NCBI RefSeq assembly: GCF_012928505.1
Contig: NZ_JABBJN010000010.1
Location: 82,026-146,025 of the forward strand
Reading direction: 5' to 3'
From: Achromobacter sp. Bel
Lineage (GTDB): Bacteria > Pseudomonadota > Gammaproteobacteria > Burkholderiales > Burkholderiaceae_B
Length of the DNA: 64,000 bases
Positions 28,133-38,235 of this stretch are shown piece by piece (the stretch's first letter is position 1; each line of letters begins with the position of its first letter). Both the position numbers and the translations under genes were made by a program. The notes beneath the pieces are model-generated. The model searched no databases, had not been told where the DNA came from, and saw nothing but the letters and a program-made list of their open reading frames with translations.

Positions 28133-30463
28133 ATGGACTTCAATGCCTGGCGCCGGCGCCGCATCTCGGAACCCGCGTACCGCTGGGCGCGCAACGCCTT
28201 GCCGGCCATGTCGGCCACCGAGCGCGAGGCCATCGAGGCCGGAGACACCTGGTGGGATGCGGATCTGTTCACGGGCAACCCCGACTGGCGCAAGCTGCTG
28301 GACGTGCCCGCCGCCACGTTGACCCGCGACGAGCAGGCGTTCATCGACGGCCCGGTCGCGCAGTTGTGCGCCATGCTGGACGAGTGGGACATCACCTGGA
28401 ACCGGCGCGACCTGCCGCCGCAGGTCTGGGCTTTCCTGAAGGCGCAACGCTTTTTCGGCATGATCATCCCGCGCCGTTACGGCGGGCTGGGCTTTTCCCC
28501 CTACGCACATTCCGAAGTCGTCAGGCGGATTTCGGCGTATTCCATCACGGCGGGCGTGACGGTCATGGTGCCGAATTCGCTGGGACCCGGTGAATTGCTG
28601 ATGCAGTTCGGCACGCCTGCGCAACGCGATTACTGGCTGCCGCGCCTGGCCGATGGCCGCGAAGTGCCGTGCTTCGGCCTGACCAGCCCCGAGGCGGGCT
28701 CGGACGCCGCTTCCATGGTGGATACGGGCGTCGTCTGCCGCCAGGTGGTGGACGGCCGCGAACTGATCGGCATCCGGCTGAACTGGCACAAGCGCTACAT
28801 CACGCTGGGACCCGTGGCCACAGTGCTGGGCCTGGCATTCAAGATGTCCGACCCGGACGGCATCCTGGGCGGCCCCAAGGACATCGGCATTTCGGTGGCG
28901 CTGGTGCCCACCGAGGCGCCGGGCGTGGAGATCGGCCGGCGCCACCTGCCTGCCATGCAGGTGTTCCAGAACGGCCCCAACACGGGCCGGGACGTGTTCG
29001 TGCCATTGGACGCGCTGATCGGCGGCGAGGCGCGCGCGGGGCAGGGCTGGAAGATGCTGATGAGCGCATTGGCCGCGGGGCGCGGTATTTCGCTGCCATC
29101 GCTGTCGGCGGCCGCCGCTGTCATGTGCGCACACACCACAGGCATGTATGCGCGGGTGCGCGAGCAGTTCGGCATTCCGGTCGGCAAGTTCGAAGGCGTG
29201 CAGGAACAACTGGCCCAGCTGGCGGGCAATGCCTACATGGTGGAGGCCGCCCGGCGGCTGACCTGCGCCGCGCTGAACCAGGACGTGAAACCGGCCGTCG
29301 TGTCGGGCATCATGAAATACCACGCGACCGAGCGCATGCGCAGCTCGGTGAACGCGGCGATGGACGTGCACGCCGGGCGCGCCGTCATGGACGGGCCAAG
29401 CAATTACCTGGGCGGCCTGTACCGAGCGGTGCCGATCGCCATCACGGTCGAAGGCGCCAATATCCTGACGCGTAATCTCATCATCTTCGGCCAGGGCGCC
29501 ATCCGGGCCCATCCCTATCTGATGCCGGAAATGCTGGCGCTGGCCAATCCGGACGAAGAGCGCGGCATCGAGGTCTTTCACGACGTGTTCTGGCGGCACT
29601 TGCGGCATGCCGGCAAGAACACGCTGCGCGCGATCGGCCGCGCCTGGACGGGCGCCGTGCTGGCGCCTTCGCCGGTGTCGGGCCCCACGGCCGGCCACTA
29701 CCGGCGGCTAGGACGTTATGCGTCCGGCTTCGCGCTGCTGGCCGACGCCACGTTGGCGCAACTGGGCGGCGGGCTGAAGCGGCGCGAAATGATCTCGGCG
29801 CGGCTGGGCGACATCCTGTCCGAGCTCTATCTGCTGTCTGCGGTGCTCAAACGCTGGGAAGACGAAGGCCGCAAGCACGACGACCTGCCGCTCGTGCATT
29901 GGTGCATGGAGCAGGGCTATGCCAGCATCGAAAAAAGCCTGGACCAGGTGTTGCGCAATTTGCCGGGCCGCGTGCTGGCCTGGGGGCTGCGCGCGGCCAT
30001 CCTGCCGCTGCGTCTGGCCAGGGGGCCGAATGACGCCCTGACGCGCGAGTGCGCCGAACTGCTGCTGAAGCCGTCGCCCACGCATGTGCGGCTGGCGGCC
30101 GACCTGCATCGCGAGCCGGGCAATGCCCCGTCGGCAGGCGTGCTGTTGGGGGACGTCCGTGCAGGCGGCGATCCGCTGGGCGAGCTGACTCGCGCGTTCG
30201 CGCTGGTGGACGCCGTGCAGCCGATCCGCGATCGCCTGCGCCAATCGGGCGTGCGCGACTGGCGCGAAGCGCATCAGCGCGGCGCGATCACCGACGCGCA
30301 GGCCGCGCAACTGGAAGCGGCGGAGGCCCTGGTGTCGAAGGTCTTGCAGGTGGATGATTTCGCGCCGGCGGATTTGTCGCCGCAGGCGGCGGATGCGCCG
30401 ACGACGGCCGCCGGGCGCAACGCGAACCCGGGCGCAGACCCGGGTCCGGACCACGGCGCTTAG
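28133..30463 (+). CDS. fadE: FadE-type long-chain acyl-CoA dehydrogenase with DUF1974 C-terminal domain
   Basis: 776 aa, the long form of acyl-CoA dehydrogenase. N-terminal, middle and C-terminal ACAD domains cover about residues 80-470 ([16 protein letters not shown] for FAD binding, [18 protein letters not shown] near 450-467), and the C-terminal 280 residues match the DUF1974 extension of E. coli FadE. It carries out the first, FAD-dependent step of fatty-acid beta-oxidation. The tail past residue 750 is Ala/Pro/Gly-rich and probably disordered. Its stop overlaps the stop of convergent def by four bases. Confidence 0.88.
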   Translation: MDFNAWRRRRISEPAYRWARNALPAMSATEREAIEAGDTWWDADLFTGNPDWRKLLDVPAATLTRDEQAFIDGPVAQLCAMLDEWDITWNRRDLPPQVWAFLKAQRFFGMIIPRRYGGLGFSPYAHSEVVRRISAYSITAGVTVMVPNSLGPGELLMQFGTPAQRDYWLPRLADGREVPCFGLTSPEAGSDAASMVDTGVVCRQVVDGRELIGIRLNWHKRYITLGPVATVLGLAFKMSDPDGILGGPKDIGISVALVPTEAPGVEIGRRHLPAMQVFQNGPNTGRDVFVPLDALIGGEARAGQGWKMLMSALAAGRGISLPSLSAAAAVMCAHTTGMYARVREQFGIPVGKFEGVQEQLAQLAGNAYMVEAARRLTCAALNQDVKPAVVSGIMKYHATERMRSSVNAAMDVHAGRAVMDGPSNYLGGLYRAVPIAITVEGANILTRNLIIFGQGAIRAHPYLMPEMLALANPDEERGIEVFHDVFWRHLRHAGKNTLRAIGRAWTGAVLAPSPVSGPTAGHYRRLGRYASGFALLADATLAQLGGGLKRREMISARLGDILSELYLLSAVLKRWEDEGRKHDDLPLVHWCMEQGYASIEKSLDQVLRNLPGRVLAWGLRAAILPLRLARGPNDALTRECAELLLKPSPTHVRLAADLHREPGNAPSAGVLLGDVRAGGDPLGELTRAFALVDAVQPIRDRLRQSGVRDWREAHQRGAITDAQAAQLEAAEALVSKVLQVDDFAPADLSPQAADAPTTAAGRNANPGADPGPDHGA

Positions 30464-30993
30464 TCGTCGGCGTTCGGGTCCATGCCCGGAAACAGGATTT
30501 CGGTGAAGCCGAACTTCGAGAAATCCTGGATGCGCGACGGATAGAGGCGGCCGATCAGGTGGTCGCACTCGTGCTGCACCACGCGGGCATGGAAGCCTGC
30601 GGCTTCGCGCTCGATCAGCTGGCCATACGGGTCGCGGCCGCTGTAGCGGATGTGGCGGTAGCGCGGCACCTGCCCGCGCAGTCCAGGCACCGACAGGCAG
30701 CCTTCCCAGCCGTCTTCCATGTCGTCCGACAGCGGCGTGATGACCGGATTGCACAGGATGGTCTGCGGCACCGGGGGCGCGTCGGGGTAGCGCTCGTTGC
30801 GGTCGAAACCGAAGATCACCAGTTGCAAGTCCACGCCGATCTGTGGCGCGGCCAGGCCCACGCCTTGCGCGGCCGCCATGGTTTCGAACATGTCGTCGAT
30901 CAGGGCGTGCAGCTCGGGCGTGTCAAAGCGGTCAACCGGCGGCGCCACGCGCAACAGACGCGGGTCGCCCATTTTCAGGATGGGATGGATCAT
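30460..30993 (-). CDS. def: Peptide deformylase
   Basis: 177 aa with all three motifs: [10 protein letters not shown] (motif 1), EGCLSVPG with the metal-binding Cys (motif 2) and QHECDHLIG, the HExxH metal site (motif 3). It removes the formyl group from nascent proteins. Unlike the usual def-fmt pairing, no fmt gene is adjacent, so this may be a second deformylase. It lies last in the minus-strand series from glyQ, with a degenerate repeat between it and gloA. Confidence 0.93.
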   Translation of the reverse strand: MIHPILKMGDPRLLRVAPPVDRFDTPELHALIDDMFETMAAAQGVGLAAPQIGVDLQLVIFGFDRNERYPDAPPVPQTILCNPVITPLSDDMEDGWEGCLSVPGLRGQVPRYRHIRYSGRDPYGQLIEREAAGFHARVVQHECDHLIGRLYPSRIQDFSKFGFTEILFPGMDPNADD

Positions 30994-31021
30994 GATGTCG
31001 GTCTATCAACAAAGTAAGGCT

Positions 31022-31071
31022 TTCCCCGCCGGGCCGCCCTCAGGGGGCGGCAAGCGCGTGCGGCGTGGGGG
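31022..31071 (-). repeat. Single degenerate copy of the 84-bp repeat found at 39 kb
   Basis: Read on the minus strand, the segment starts CCCCCACGCCGCACGCG, then CTTGC-GCCCCC-GAGGG and CGGCCCGGCGG, matching in order the 39-kb unit but lacking two inner blocks of about 9 and 18 bp. It begins immediately behind the gloA stop, in the same orientation relative to the upstream gene as the array behind the crotonase gene. Together with adjacent bases it fills most of the 80-bp gap between gloA and def. Confidence 0.72.
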
Positions 31072-31073
31072 TT

Positions 31074-31469
31074 TTAGTCTTGCCGTCCCTTCTTCTGGAT
31101 GAACTCGATCTTGTAGCCGTCCGGGTCTTCCACGAAAGCGATGACCGTCTTGCCGTGCTTCATCGGGCCGGCTTCGCGGGTGACCTTGCCGCCGCGTTCC
31201 TTGACCTTGTCACAGGCTTCGTAGGCGTTGTCGACTTCCAGGGCGATGTGGCCGTAGCCGTTGCCCAGGTCGTACTTTTCGGTGTCCCAGTTGTGAGTCA
31301 GTTCGATGACCGCGCCCTCGCTTTCGTCCTGGTAGCCCACGAAGGCCAGCGTGAACTTGCCTTCCGGATAGTCGTTGCGGCGCAGGACACGCATGCCGAG
31401 CACGTTGGTGTAGAAATCGATGGATTGGTCGAGGTTGCCGACTCGCAGCATGGTGTGGAGCATACGCAT
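31074..31469 (-). CDS. gloA: Lactoylglutathione lyase (glyoxalase I)
   Basis: 131 aa, standard length. It begins [20 protein letters not shown], with the first metal-ligand His, followed by [43 protein letters not shown] and [15 protein letters not shown], giving the His/Glu/His/Glu metal set of the bacterial Ni-type enzyme. It converts the methylglyoxal-glutathione hemithioacetal to S-lactoylglutathione. It lies 12 bp behind the aminotransferase gene. Confidence 0.95.
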   Translation of the reverse strand: MRMLHTMLRVGNLDQSIDFYTNVLGMRVLRRNDYPEGKFTLAFVGYQDESEGAVIELTHNWDTEKYDLGNGYGHIALEVDNAYEACDKVKERGGKVTREAGPMKHGKTVIAFVEDPDGYKIEFIQKKGRQD

Positions 31470-31481
31470 GGATATCTTCCT

Positions 31482-32624
31482 TTAAGCGATGAGGGGTTGC
31501 GAAAAGCGCAGCGGAGCGCCGGCGCTTTCCCGGGTGATGCCGATGTCGCGCAGTGCGCCGCCCATGGCGTCGACCGCAAGCCGCATCTGTTCGGCGCCGA
31601 AAGCGCCGATGCAGCCGACCCGGAACGTGGGTTGTTCGGTGTTGCTGAAATTGCTGAGCAGGTAGCCGCGCGCCTTGAGTGCGTCGACGAACAGTTGCAG
31701 GTTCCAGGTCGGCGCGTTCGGTGCGCAGACGTTGACGACGATGGGGCCCTGCAGGTCGCGCGGAAGATGGGGCGCCAGGCCAAGCTCGATCACACCATCA
31801 TATAGCGTGCGCATGTTCGCCGTGTAGCGCGCCAGGCGAGCCTCTCGGCCTTCCTGTTCAAAGAGCGCCAGCGCCACGGCCAGCGCCGCCAGCGTGGGCG
31901 CGGGCGGCGTGAAGCGCGGGCCGGCGTTGGGGGCCAGCGCGTGCTGGTGGATGTCGGCCAGGTCTAGCGACCAGCTGCCTGCGTTGCCGCGGGCGGCTTC
32001 CAGGCGGTCCACGCGCGCGACCACGAAGGCGGCGCCCGGCAGCCCTTCCAGGCACTTGTTGGCTGTCAGCACGACGGCGTCCACCGCGGGCAGGGCGGAC
32101 AGGTCCAAAGGCAGGGCGCCGAAGGCGGATACGGCATCGATGATGACGCGGCGGCCCATCGCGTGGGCGATGCGAGCCAGTTCGGGCACGTCGTGGCAGA
32201 TGCCGCTGCCGGTTTCGCTGTAGACCAGCGCCAGGTGCGTCAGCGTGGGGTCCCGTTCCAGGGCCGCCGCGACGGCTACCGGGTCCACGCGCGCCGTCGC
32301 GCCCACGGGCAAGGGCACGGCGACCCGTCCCGCGTCAGCGGCCAGCTTCTGCAGGCGGGACGCGTAGGCGCCGGTGGACGGCGCCAGCAGGCGGCCGCCG
32401 GGCGGCACGAAGGTCCGGATCGCGGCTTCCACCGCGAAGTGGCCGCAGCCGGGCAGCGCCAGCGCGGCGTGTGTGTCGGGCGTTGCCTGCGCCACGCGCA
32501 GCACGCCTGCGCAGACCTGCCGGTAGGTCTCGCGGAAATCGTTGTCCCACGGCGCGTAGTCTTGCGCCATGGCGGCCTTCACCCGCGCGTCGGTCGTGAC
32601 CGGGCCGGGAATGAGCAGAAGCAT
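31482..32624 (-). CDS. Class V PLP-dependent aminotransferase (2-aminoethylphosphonate transaminase / alanine-glyoxylate type)
   Basis: 380 aa. The N-terminus LLLIPGPVTTDARVKAAM is that of the PhnW/AGXT group; ALALPGCGHFAVEAAI lines the cofactor phosphate, RRVIIDAVSAFGALPLDL gives the Asp that holds the pyridine ring, and TANKCLEGLPG contains the PLP lysine. Possible reactions are 2-aminoethylphosphonate to phosphonoacetaldehyde or transamination of glyoxylate with an amino acid. No phn genes are adjacent, so the symbol phnW is withheld. It sits between a metallopeptidase gene and gloA in the minus-strand series. Confidence 0.78.
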   Translation of the reverse strand: MLLLIPGPVTTDARVKAAMAQDYAPWDNDFRETYRQVCAGVLRVAQATPDTHAALALPGCGHFAVEAAIRTFVPPGGRLLAPSTGAYASRLQKLAADAGRVAVPLPVGATARVDPVAVAAALERDPTLTHLALVYSETGSGICHDVPELARIAHAMGRRVIIDAVSAFGALPLDLSALPAVDAVVLTANKCLEGLPGAAFVVARVDRLEAARGNAGSWSLDLADIHQHALAPNAGPRFTPPAPTLAALAVALALFEQEGREARLARYTANMRTLYDGVIELGLAPHLPRDLQGPIVVNVCAPNAPTWNLQLFVDALKARGYLLSNFSNTEQPTFRVGCIGAFGAEQMRLAVDAMGGALRDIGITRESAGAPLRFSQPLIA

Positions 32625-32645
32625 CTTGTCTCTCCAGAGGGGCTT

Positions 32646-33671
32646 CTAGAACTGGGGAAGGGAGGCGGGGTCGTGGCGCCGCAGGATGTTCTTGGCGTCT
32701 TCGAAGTCAGGCAGGATCTGCCCAACTTCACGCCAGAAGTCCTGACTGTGGTTCATTTCGCGCAGGTGGGCAAGCTCGTGCGCGATGACGTAATCGATGA
32801 TCGCGGGCGCGAAATGGATCAGCCGCCAGTTCAGCATGATGTTGCCGTCGCTGGTGCATGAGCCCCAGCGCGTGGCGGCGGACGACAGCCGCCAGCGGCG
32901 GATCTTCAGGCCGCTGATCTGCAGGAAGTGCGCCAGCCGCGCGCCGAACCAGGCACCGGCCCGCTGCTGCAGCCAGGCTTGCGCCGAATCGCGGATGCGG
33001 CTTTGCTCGGCCGTGGAGGGCAGGGCCAGCCAGAGGGTGTCGCCGTCTTGCGGCGCGTCCGCGTCGCCGGACAAGCGGGCCTGACGGCTATCGCCGCCCA
33101 CGCCGATCAGGATGCGCTTGCCCAGGTAGGGCAGTTCGCCACCCGGCTGCCAACGCGTATGCGCCATGGCCAATTGTTGCTTGCGGGCATGCCACTCACG
33201 TAGCTTGGCGAGGATCCAGCGGGCCTTTTCACGCACCGCGTCGTCGATCTGCGCCAGCGTGACCCAGCTGGGCGCGGTGACGCGCAGGCCGTCGTCGGTG
33301 ATCACGAACCCGATGCTGCGGCGGCGCGAGCGCAGCAGCACGAAGCCGATGGGCTGTTCTTCGGTGGGCACTTCGCGCCAGCGCGCACTGGGGGGCAGCG
33401 GGTCCGGGCAGGGCGTGGGGACCCGGGACGACGCGTTGGGCGACAGCGTCAGCAGCGGTTCGCCCGCAGGGGCGGCGCCTGTCTGCGCATCGGGGAACAG
33501 CGTCTTCGGCGTGACCGGCTGCGGGGGGGCAGATCGAGGAGGCGCGGCGCGGGGCGCGGCAGGCCGAGGCGCCGCAGGGGGCTTCGGCGTGACGATCAGC
33601 GGCGACGCGCCCAGGGGCGCGCCGTCTTCTTGCACGTCGAACAGGAGTTCGAGCTGATCAGTGCTAGACAT
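32646..33671 (-). CDS. YgjP-like (DUF45) zinc metallopeptidase
   Basis: 341 aa. The C-terminal half is the DUF45 domain: WGSCTSDGNIMLNWRLIH and the zinc site AHELAHLREMNHSQDFW, with HExxH-like HELAH and a third His in NHS. The N-terminal about 100 residues are Pro/Ala-rich (PPAAPRPAAPRAAPPRSAPP) and probably disordered, unlike the shorter E. coli YgjP. Its start overlaps the plsC stop by eight bases. The physiological substrate is unknown. Confidence 0.83.
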   Translation of the reverse strand: MSSTDQLELLFDVQEDGAPLGASPLIVTPKPPAAPRPAAPRAAPPRSAPPQPVTPKTLFPDAQTGAAPAGEPLLTLSPNASSRVPTPCPDPLPPSARWREVPTEEQPIGFVLLRSRRRSIGFVITDDGLRVTAPSWVTLAQIDDAVREKARWILAKLREWHARKQQLAMAHTRWQPGGELPYLGKRILIGVGGDSRQARLSGDADAPQDGDTLWLALPSTAEQSRIRDSAQAWLQQRAGAWFGARLAHFLQISGLKIRRWRLSSAATRWGSCTSDGNIMLNWRLIHFAPAIIDYVIAHELAHLREMNHSQDFWREVGQILPDFEDAKNILRRHDPASLPQF

Positions 33672-34386
33672 ACCTTTCAGGGTTGAGACGCCGCATTTCC
33701 CCTTCGATCCAGTCCTGGACCTTTTGGTTCAGTTCTTCGGGGGTGAGTCCCTTGGATTCTATCGCGGGACCGATCGACAGGGTGACCATGCCGGGATATT
33801 TGACGAAAGCGTTGCGCCGCCAGCACTCCCCGGCGTTATGCGCCACGGGAATGACGACCGCGCCGGTGCGCGAGGCCAGCAGCGCGCCGCCCATCTTGAA
33901 CCGCGCCGTCTTGCCCGGCGGCACGCGCGTGCCTTCGGGAAACAGCAGCGGCCAACGGCCTTCGTCCATGCGGGCCTGGCCTTGCTTGACCACTTGCTCG
34001 AAGGCGTCGCGACCCTTCGCGCGGTCGATGGCGATCATGCGCAGCAGCGCCAGGCCCCAGCCGAAGAACGGCACCATGTGCAGTTCTTTCTTGTAGACGA
34101 AACAAACTTCGCGCGGCATGTGGGCCGGGAAGAACAGCGTTTCCCATGCCGACTGGTGCTTGGACAGGATCACGGCGGGGCCGTTGGGCAGGTTTTCCCA
34201 GCCCTTGACCTGCCAGCGGATGCCGCAGAAGACCTTGGCGCCCCAGATCGCCAGGCGGGGCCAGCCCACCGTCAGCTTGTAGCGCCAGTGCAGGGGCAGC
34301 GGCGCCCACAGGATGCAGGCGAAGGCGTAGGGGATGACCGTGACGGCCAGGAACAGGAAATACAGCAGCGAGCGTAGCCGGGCCAT
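33664..34386 (-). CDS. plsC: 1-acyl-sn-glycerol-3-phosphate acyltransferase
   Basis: 240 aa from ATG at 34386, four bases after the gmhB stop; the frame is open further upstream only as a shadow of gmhB. A membrane segment (residues about 5-30, LLYFLFLAVTVIPYAFACIL) precedes the acyltransferase motifs ILSKHQSAWETLFF (HX4D-type, here with Glu: H-Q-S-A-W-E) and LLFPEGTRVPPGK. It acylates lysophosphatidic acid to phosphatidic acid at the inner membrane. The HQSAWE variant is common in proteobacterial PlsC-like proteins. Confidence 0.9.
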   Translation of the reverse strand: MARLRSLLYFLFLAVTVIPYAFACILWAPLPLHWRYKLTVGWPRLAIWGAKVFCGIRWQVKGWENLPNGPAVILSKHQSAWETLFFPAHMPREVCFVYKKELHMVPFFGWGLALLRMIAIDRAKGRDAFEQVVKQGQARMDEGRWPLLFPEGTRVPPGKTARFKMGGALLASRTGAVVIPVAHNAGECWRRNAFVKYPGMVTLSIGPAIESKGLTPEELNQKVQDWIEGEMRRLNPERYV

Positions 34387-34390
34387 CGAA

Positions 34391-34930
34391 TCAATTGTCC
34401 TGGAGCAGGATGTCGGCCACGGCCGACAGGTCTTCGCATACGCGGGTGTTGTCGGGCAGGCCGCCCTTGGCCAGCGTCTTCTTGCCATTGCCGGTCTGCA
34501 CCAGCCAGGGCGAGCAGCCGACGGACGAGGATGCCTGCAAGTCACGCAGCGAATCACCCACGGCCGGCACGCCGGCCAGATCGATGTCGTAGCGGTGGCC
34601 GATCTGCTCGAACATGCCGGGGCGCGGCTTGCGGCAGGTGCAATTGTCGTCCGGACCATGCGGGCACAGGAACACGGCGTCGATGCTGCCGCCCACGGCC
34701 GCCAGCTCGCGCCGCATCTTGGTGTGGATGGCGGTCAGCGTGTCCATATCGAACAGGCCGCGCGCCAGGCCCGACTGGTTGGTGGCGACCACCACCTTCC
34801 AATCCGCCTGTGTCAGCCGGGCGATCGCCTGCAAGCTGCCCGGCAGCGCGATCCATTCGTCGGGATTCTTGACGAACGCATCGCTGTCCTGATTGATGAC
34901 GCCGTCGCGGTCGAGGATGATCAGTTTCAC
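34391..34930 (-). CDS. gmhB: D-glycero-beta-D-manno-heptose-1,7-bisphosphate 7-phosphatase
   Basis: 179 aa starting with GTG at 34930, in a GTGA overlap with the glyS stop. HAD motifs: IILDRDGVINQD (motif I), VVVATNQSGLARG (motif II), and VPAVGDSLRDLQA (motif IV). The Cys/His zinc loop of the family is CPHGPDDNCTCRKPRPGM. It removes the 7-phosphate in ADP-heptose synthesis for LPS. Position between glyS and plsC is a conserved betaproteobacterial arrangement. Confidence 0.94.
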   Translation of the reverse strand: MKLIILDRDGVINQDSDAFVKNPDEWIALPGSLQAIARLTQADWKVVVATNQSGLARGLFDMDTLTAIHTKMRRELAAVGGSIDAVFLCPHGPDDNCTCRKPRPGMFEQIGHRYDIDLAGVPAVGDSLRDLQASSSVGCSPWLVQTGNGKKTLAKGGLPDNTRVCEDLSAVADILLQDN

Positions 34931-37065
34931 TGTGCCAGCCTGGAAATGTCGGCCACCTGGTTCATCAGGCCATGCAGCTGGCTCAACAGGGCCAGCCGGT
35001 TGGCGCGCACGGCCGGGTCTTCGGCCATGACCATGACGTCGGCAAAGAACGCGTCCACCGGCTCGCGGGCCTGGGCCAGCGTGGAGAGGCTGCCGGCGAA
35101 GTCGCCGGCGGCAAGCTGGGCCTCGGCCTGCGGGCGCAGGGCGGCCACTGCGGCGGCCAGGGCCTTTTCCGCGGGTTCCACCAGCGCGGCGGCGTTCACC
35201 GCGCCGATCTCGCCTTCGGCCTTTTTCAGCAGGTTGCCGATGCGCTTGTTGGCGGCGGCCAGGCTGGCAGCTTCAGGCAGTTGCGCGAAAGCGGCGGCGG
35301 CGCGCACGCGTTCGGCCACTTGATGCAGCGGCGGCGTCAGCGCGATGACGGCTTCCACCGCGTTGCGGTCGAAGTCGTTGATCAGCTGGTTGCGGTAGCG
35401 TTCGTAGATGAAGGTGCGGACTTCGGCCAGCGTATCGGCCGGGATCTTGCCGGCGGGGAACGTGCCCGCGGCCAGGTCCAGCAGCCCGTCCAGGGACAGC
35501 GGGCCGTCTTCGCTGATCTTCAGCCAGCCGCCGGCGGCCAGTTGTTCGAAGGCGCTGATCAGGCCCAGCGCGGCGCGGCGCAGGCCGAAGGGGTCGCGTT
35601 CGCCGGTGGGCGCCAGGCCGATGGCCCAGATGCCGACCAGCGTTTCCACGCGTTCGGCGATAAAGAGCGTGGCGGCGGTCAGCGTGTCCTGGGTGACCGG
35701 CGTGTCGTAGCGGTTGCGGTACTGGGTGCGCAGCGCTTGCACGACACTGTCGGGCTCGCCGTCGCCGGCGGCGTAGTACGCGCCCATGATGCCTTGCAGC
35801 TCGGGGAATTCGCCCACCATGTTCGAACCCAGGTCGGCCTTGGCCAGCATGGCGGCGCGATCGGCGGCCGATATGTCGCCGCCCAGATGGCCCGCCACGC
35901 CGCGGGCGATGGCGCGCACGCGTTCCACGCGCTCAAGCTGGGTACCCAGCTTGTTGTGATAAACGATGGAGCCCAGTTGTTCGACGCGCGCGGCCAGCGG
36001 CGTCTTGCGGTCGGTTTCGAAGAAGAACTGCGCGTCGGCCAGGCGCGGGCGCACCACGCGCTGGTTGCCTTCGACGATGTTCACCGGATTGTCCGTGTGC
36101 ATGTTGCTCACGATCAGGAAACGGTGCGTCAGGCGGCCGGTAGCCGGGTCGAACAGCGGGAAGTACTTCTGGTTCAACCGCATGGTCAGGATCAGGCATT
36201 CCTGCGGCACTTGCAGGAACTGCTCTTCGAACTGGCCCACGTAGACGGTGGGGTGTTCGACCAGCGCCGTCACTTCGTCCAGCAGCGCGGCTACTTCCGG
36301 GTCGTCGCCCAGCGTGGCCGACAGGCGGCCGGCGTGATCCAGCAACTGGCGCTGGATCTCGTCGCGGCGGCCTTCGAAGGACGCCACGACGCGGCCCTTT
36401 TCCGCCAGGGTGGCGGCGTAGGCGTCAGCATCGGCGAACGACACCGGGCCGGTGCTCATGAAGCGGTGGCCCAGCGTGTCGCGGCCGGCGGTCAGGCCCA
36501 GCGCGGACACCGGCACCACGTCGGCGCCGAACAGCGCGACCAGGCCGTGCGCCGGGCGCACGAACTTGACGGTGGTGACGCCGTCGGCCAATTGGTAACG
36601 CATGACCTTGGGGATCGGCAGGTTGTTCAGCGCGGTGTCCAAGCCTTCCTGCAAACCCACGGCCAGTTGCGCGCCGGGGGCGGTGCCGCGGGCAACCAGG
36701 TAGTCCTGCTTGCCATCGGATTCGCGGTCCAGCGTGGACAGGTCGATGTTTTCCAGACCCTTGGCGGCCAGCTTTTTCTGCAACGCCGGGGTGGCCTGGC
36801 CGTCTTCGGTCAGGCCGATCTTCACGGGCATCAGCTTTTCGGCATAGGGCTGGTCAGGCGCCTGCGCCAGCACGGCGGACAGGTGCACGGCCAGGCGGCG
36901 CGGCGTGGAATACGCGGTCACGGCGCAGCCGTCGGCCAGGAGGCCGTGGCGCGCCAGCGTGGCGCGCACGCCTTCGGCGTAGGCCTGCCCCAGCTTTTGC
37001 AGGGCCTTGGGCGGGAGTTCTTCGGTCAGCAGTTCGACCAGCAGCGGGCGGATGTTCGTCGTCAT
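34927..37065 (-). CDS. glyS: Glycine-tRNA ligase beta subunit
   Basis: 712 aa, usual length for the bacterial beta subunit. It starts NIRPLLVELLTEELPPKALQ, contains GHRFMSTGP, LTMRLNQKYFPLFDPATGRL and the C-terminal anticodon-binding region rich in alanine (residues about 580-700). With GlyQ it forms the alpha2-beta2 synthetase that charges tRNA-Gly. The start codon follows the glyQ stop without a gap. Confidence 0.96.
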   Translation of the reverse strand: MTTNIRPLLVELLTEELPPKALQKLGQAYAEGVRATLARHGLLADGCAVTAYSTPRRLAVHLSAVLAQAPDQPYAEKLMPVKIGLTEDGQATPALQKKLAAKGLENIDLSTLDRESDGKQDYLVARGTAPGAQLAVGLQEGLDTALNNLPIPKVMRYQLADGVTTVKFVRPAHGLVALFGADVVPVSALGLTAGRDTLGHRFMSTGPVSFADADAYAATLAEKGRVVASFEGRRDEIQRQLLDHAGRLSATLGDDPEVAALLDEVTALVEHPTVYVGQFEEQFLQVPQECLILTMRLNQKYFPLFDPATGRLTHRFLIVSNMHTDNPVNIVEGNQRVVRPRLADAQFFFETDRKTPLAARVEQLGSIVYHNKLGTQLERVERVRAIARGVAGHLGGDISAADRAAMLAKADLGSNMVGEFPELQGIMGAYYAAGDGEPDSVVQALRTQYRNRYDTPVTQDTLTAATLFIAERVETLVGIWAIGLAPTGERDPFGLRRAALGLISAFEQLAAGGWLKISEDGPLSLDGLLDLAAGTFPAGKIPADTLAEVRTFIYERYRNQLINDFDRNAVEAVIALTPPLHQVAERVRAAAAFAQLPEAASLAAANKRIGNLLKKAEGEIGAVNAAALVEPAEKALAAAVAALRPQAEAQLAAGDFAGSLSTLAQAREPVDAFFADVMVMAEDPAVRANRLALLSQLHGLMNQVADISRLAQ

Positions 37066-37977
37066 TTATGCAGCCTCCCCGGCGGCCTGGTTGCGGCCCA
37101 GCATGGGAAAGCCCAGTCGTTCGCGAGATTCGTAGTAAGCCTGGGCGACGGCGCGCGACAGGTTGCGGATGCGGCCGATGTAGGCGGCGCGCTCGGTGAC
37201 GCTGATCGCGCCCCGCGCGTCCAGCATATTGAACGTGTGGGCGGCTTTCAGCGCGGCCTCGTAGGCCGGCAGCGCCAGCGGCACGTCCATCAGGCGCTTG
37301 GCTTCGGCTTCGTAATCGTTGAAATGCGCGAACAGCATATCGGCCGACGAGTGTTCAAAGTTGTAGGTGGACTGCTCCACCTCGTTCTGGTGGAACACGT
37401 CGCGGTACAGCACGCGGTTGCCGTTGGCGCCTTCCGTCCAGACCAGGTCGTACACGCTTTGCACGTCCTGCAGGTACATGGCCAGGCGCTCCAGGCCGTA
37501 GGTGATTTCACCCGTGGTCGGCGTGCAGTCCAGGCCGCCCACTTGCTGGAAATAGGTGAACTGCGTGACTTCCATGCCGTTCAGCCAGACTTCCCAGCCC
37601 AGGCCCCAGGCGCCCAGCGTCGGGTTTTCCCAGTCGTCCTCGACGAAGCGGATGTCGTGCTGCGTCGGGTCGATGCCCAGCGCTTTCAGCGAACCGATGT
37701 ACAGGTCCAGGATTTCCGGGGGCGCCGGCTTCAGCACGACCTGGTACTGGTAATAATGCTGCAGGCGGTTGGGGTTCTCGCCGTAGCGGCCATCCTTGGG
37801 TCGGCGCGAGGGCTGCACATACGCGGCGCGCCACGGCTCCGGGCCGATCGCGCGCAGGAATGTGGCCGTGTGCGAGGTGCCGGCGCCGACTTCCATGTCG
37901 TAGGGTTGCAGCAGGGCGCAACCCTGCTTGTCCCAGTATTCCTGGAGCGTAAGGATGATTTGCTGAAAGGTGAGCAT
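37066..37977 (-). CDS. glyQ: Glycine-tRNA ligase alpha subunit
   Basis: 303 aa from ATG at 37977 ([20 protein letters not shown]), the conserved start; the longer open frame has no family similarity. Class II synthetase marks: [40 protein letters not shown] and [19 protein letters not shown]. It holds the aminoacylation site. It is first of the minus-strand series glyQ-glyS-gmhB-plsC and further genes, and is divergent from the crotonase gene. Confidence 0.96.
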   Translation of the reverse strand: MLTFQQIILTLQEYWDKQGCALLQPYDMEVGAGTSHTATFLRAIGPEPWRAAYVQPSRRPKDGRYGENPNRLQHYYQYQVVLKPAPPEILDLYIGSLKALGIDPTQHDIRFVEDDWENPTLGAWGLGWEVWLNGMEVTQFTYFQQVGGLDCTPTTGEITYGLERLAMYLQDVQSVYDLVWTEGANGNRVLYRDVFHQNEVEQSTYNFEHSSADMLFAHFNDYEAEAKRLMDVPLALPAYEAALKAAHTFNMLDARGAISVTERAAYIGRIRNLSRAVAQAYYESRERLGFPMLGRNQAAGEAA

Positions 37978-38235
37978 AGGATTCTTGGAATTCGACTCGC
38001 CGGGCAAGGCTTGCCTTGGGCGTGGGAAACCCGGCATTTTAACTGGCCCGGGCCGGTCCTGTTTCGCGATCGCCGTTGGGCGGTTACATCTACGTTCTTT
38101 GGACGCCGCGGCGGGCGCCGGCTGCGCCCGCAAACCAATGATCGTATGATTCCAGGTTGAGCCTCAAGTCTTATATAAAACCCGGAACCCGACGACACCC
38201 CGGGATTTTCGAGAATTCCTGGAAGGAGCAGTCCC

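Noticed and set aside
34972..38160. A 1062-codon open frame antisense to glyS and glyQ
   Set aside because: It mirrors the GC-rich codon pattern of two well-supported essential genes and shows no recognisable domain.
38157..38179. TTGAGC and TATAAA as a promoter of the crotonase gene
   Set aside because: The spacing between the two is only about 11 bp, too short for a standard promoter.
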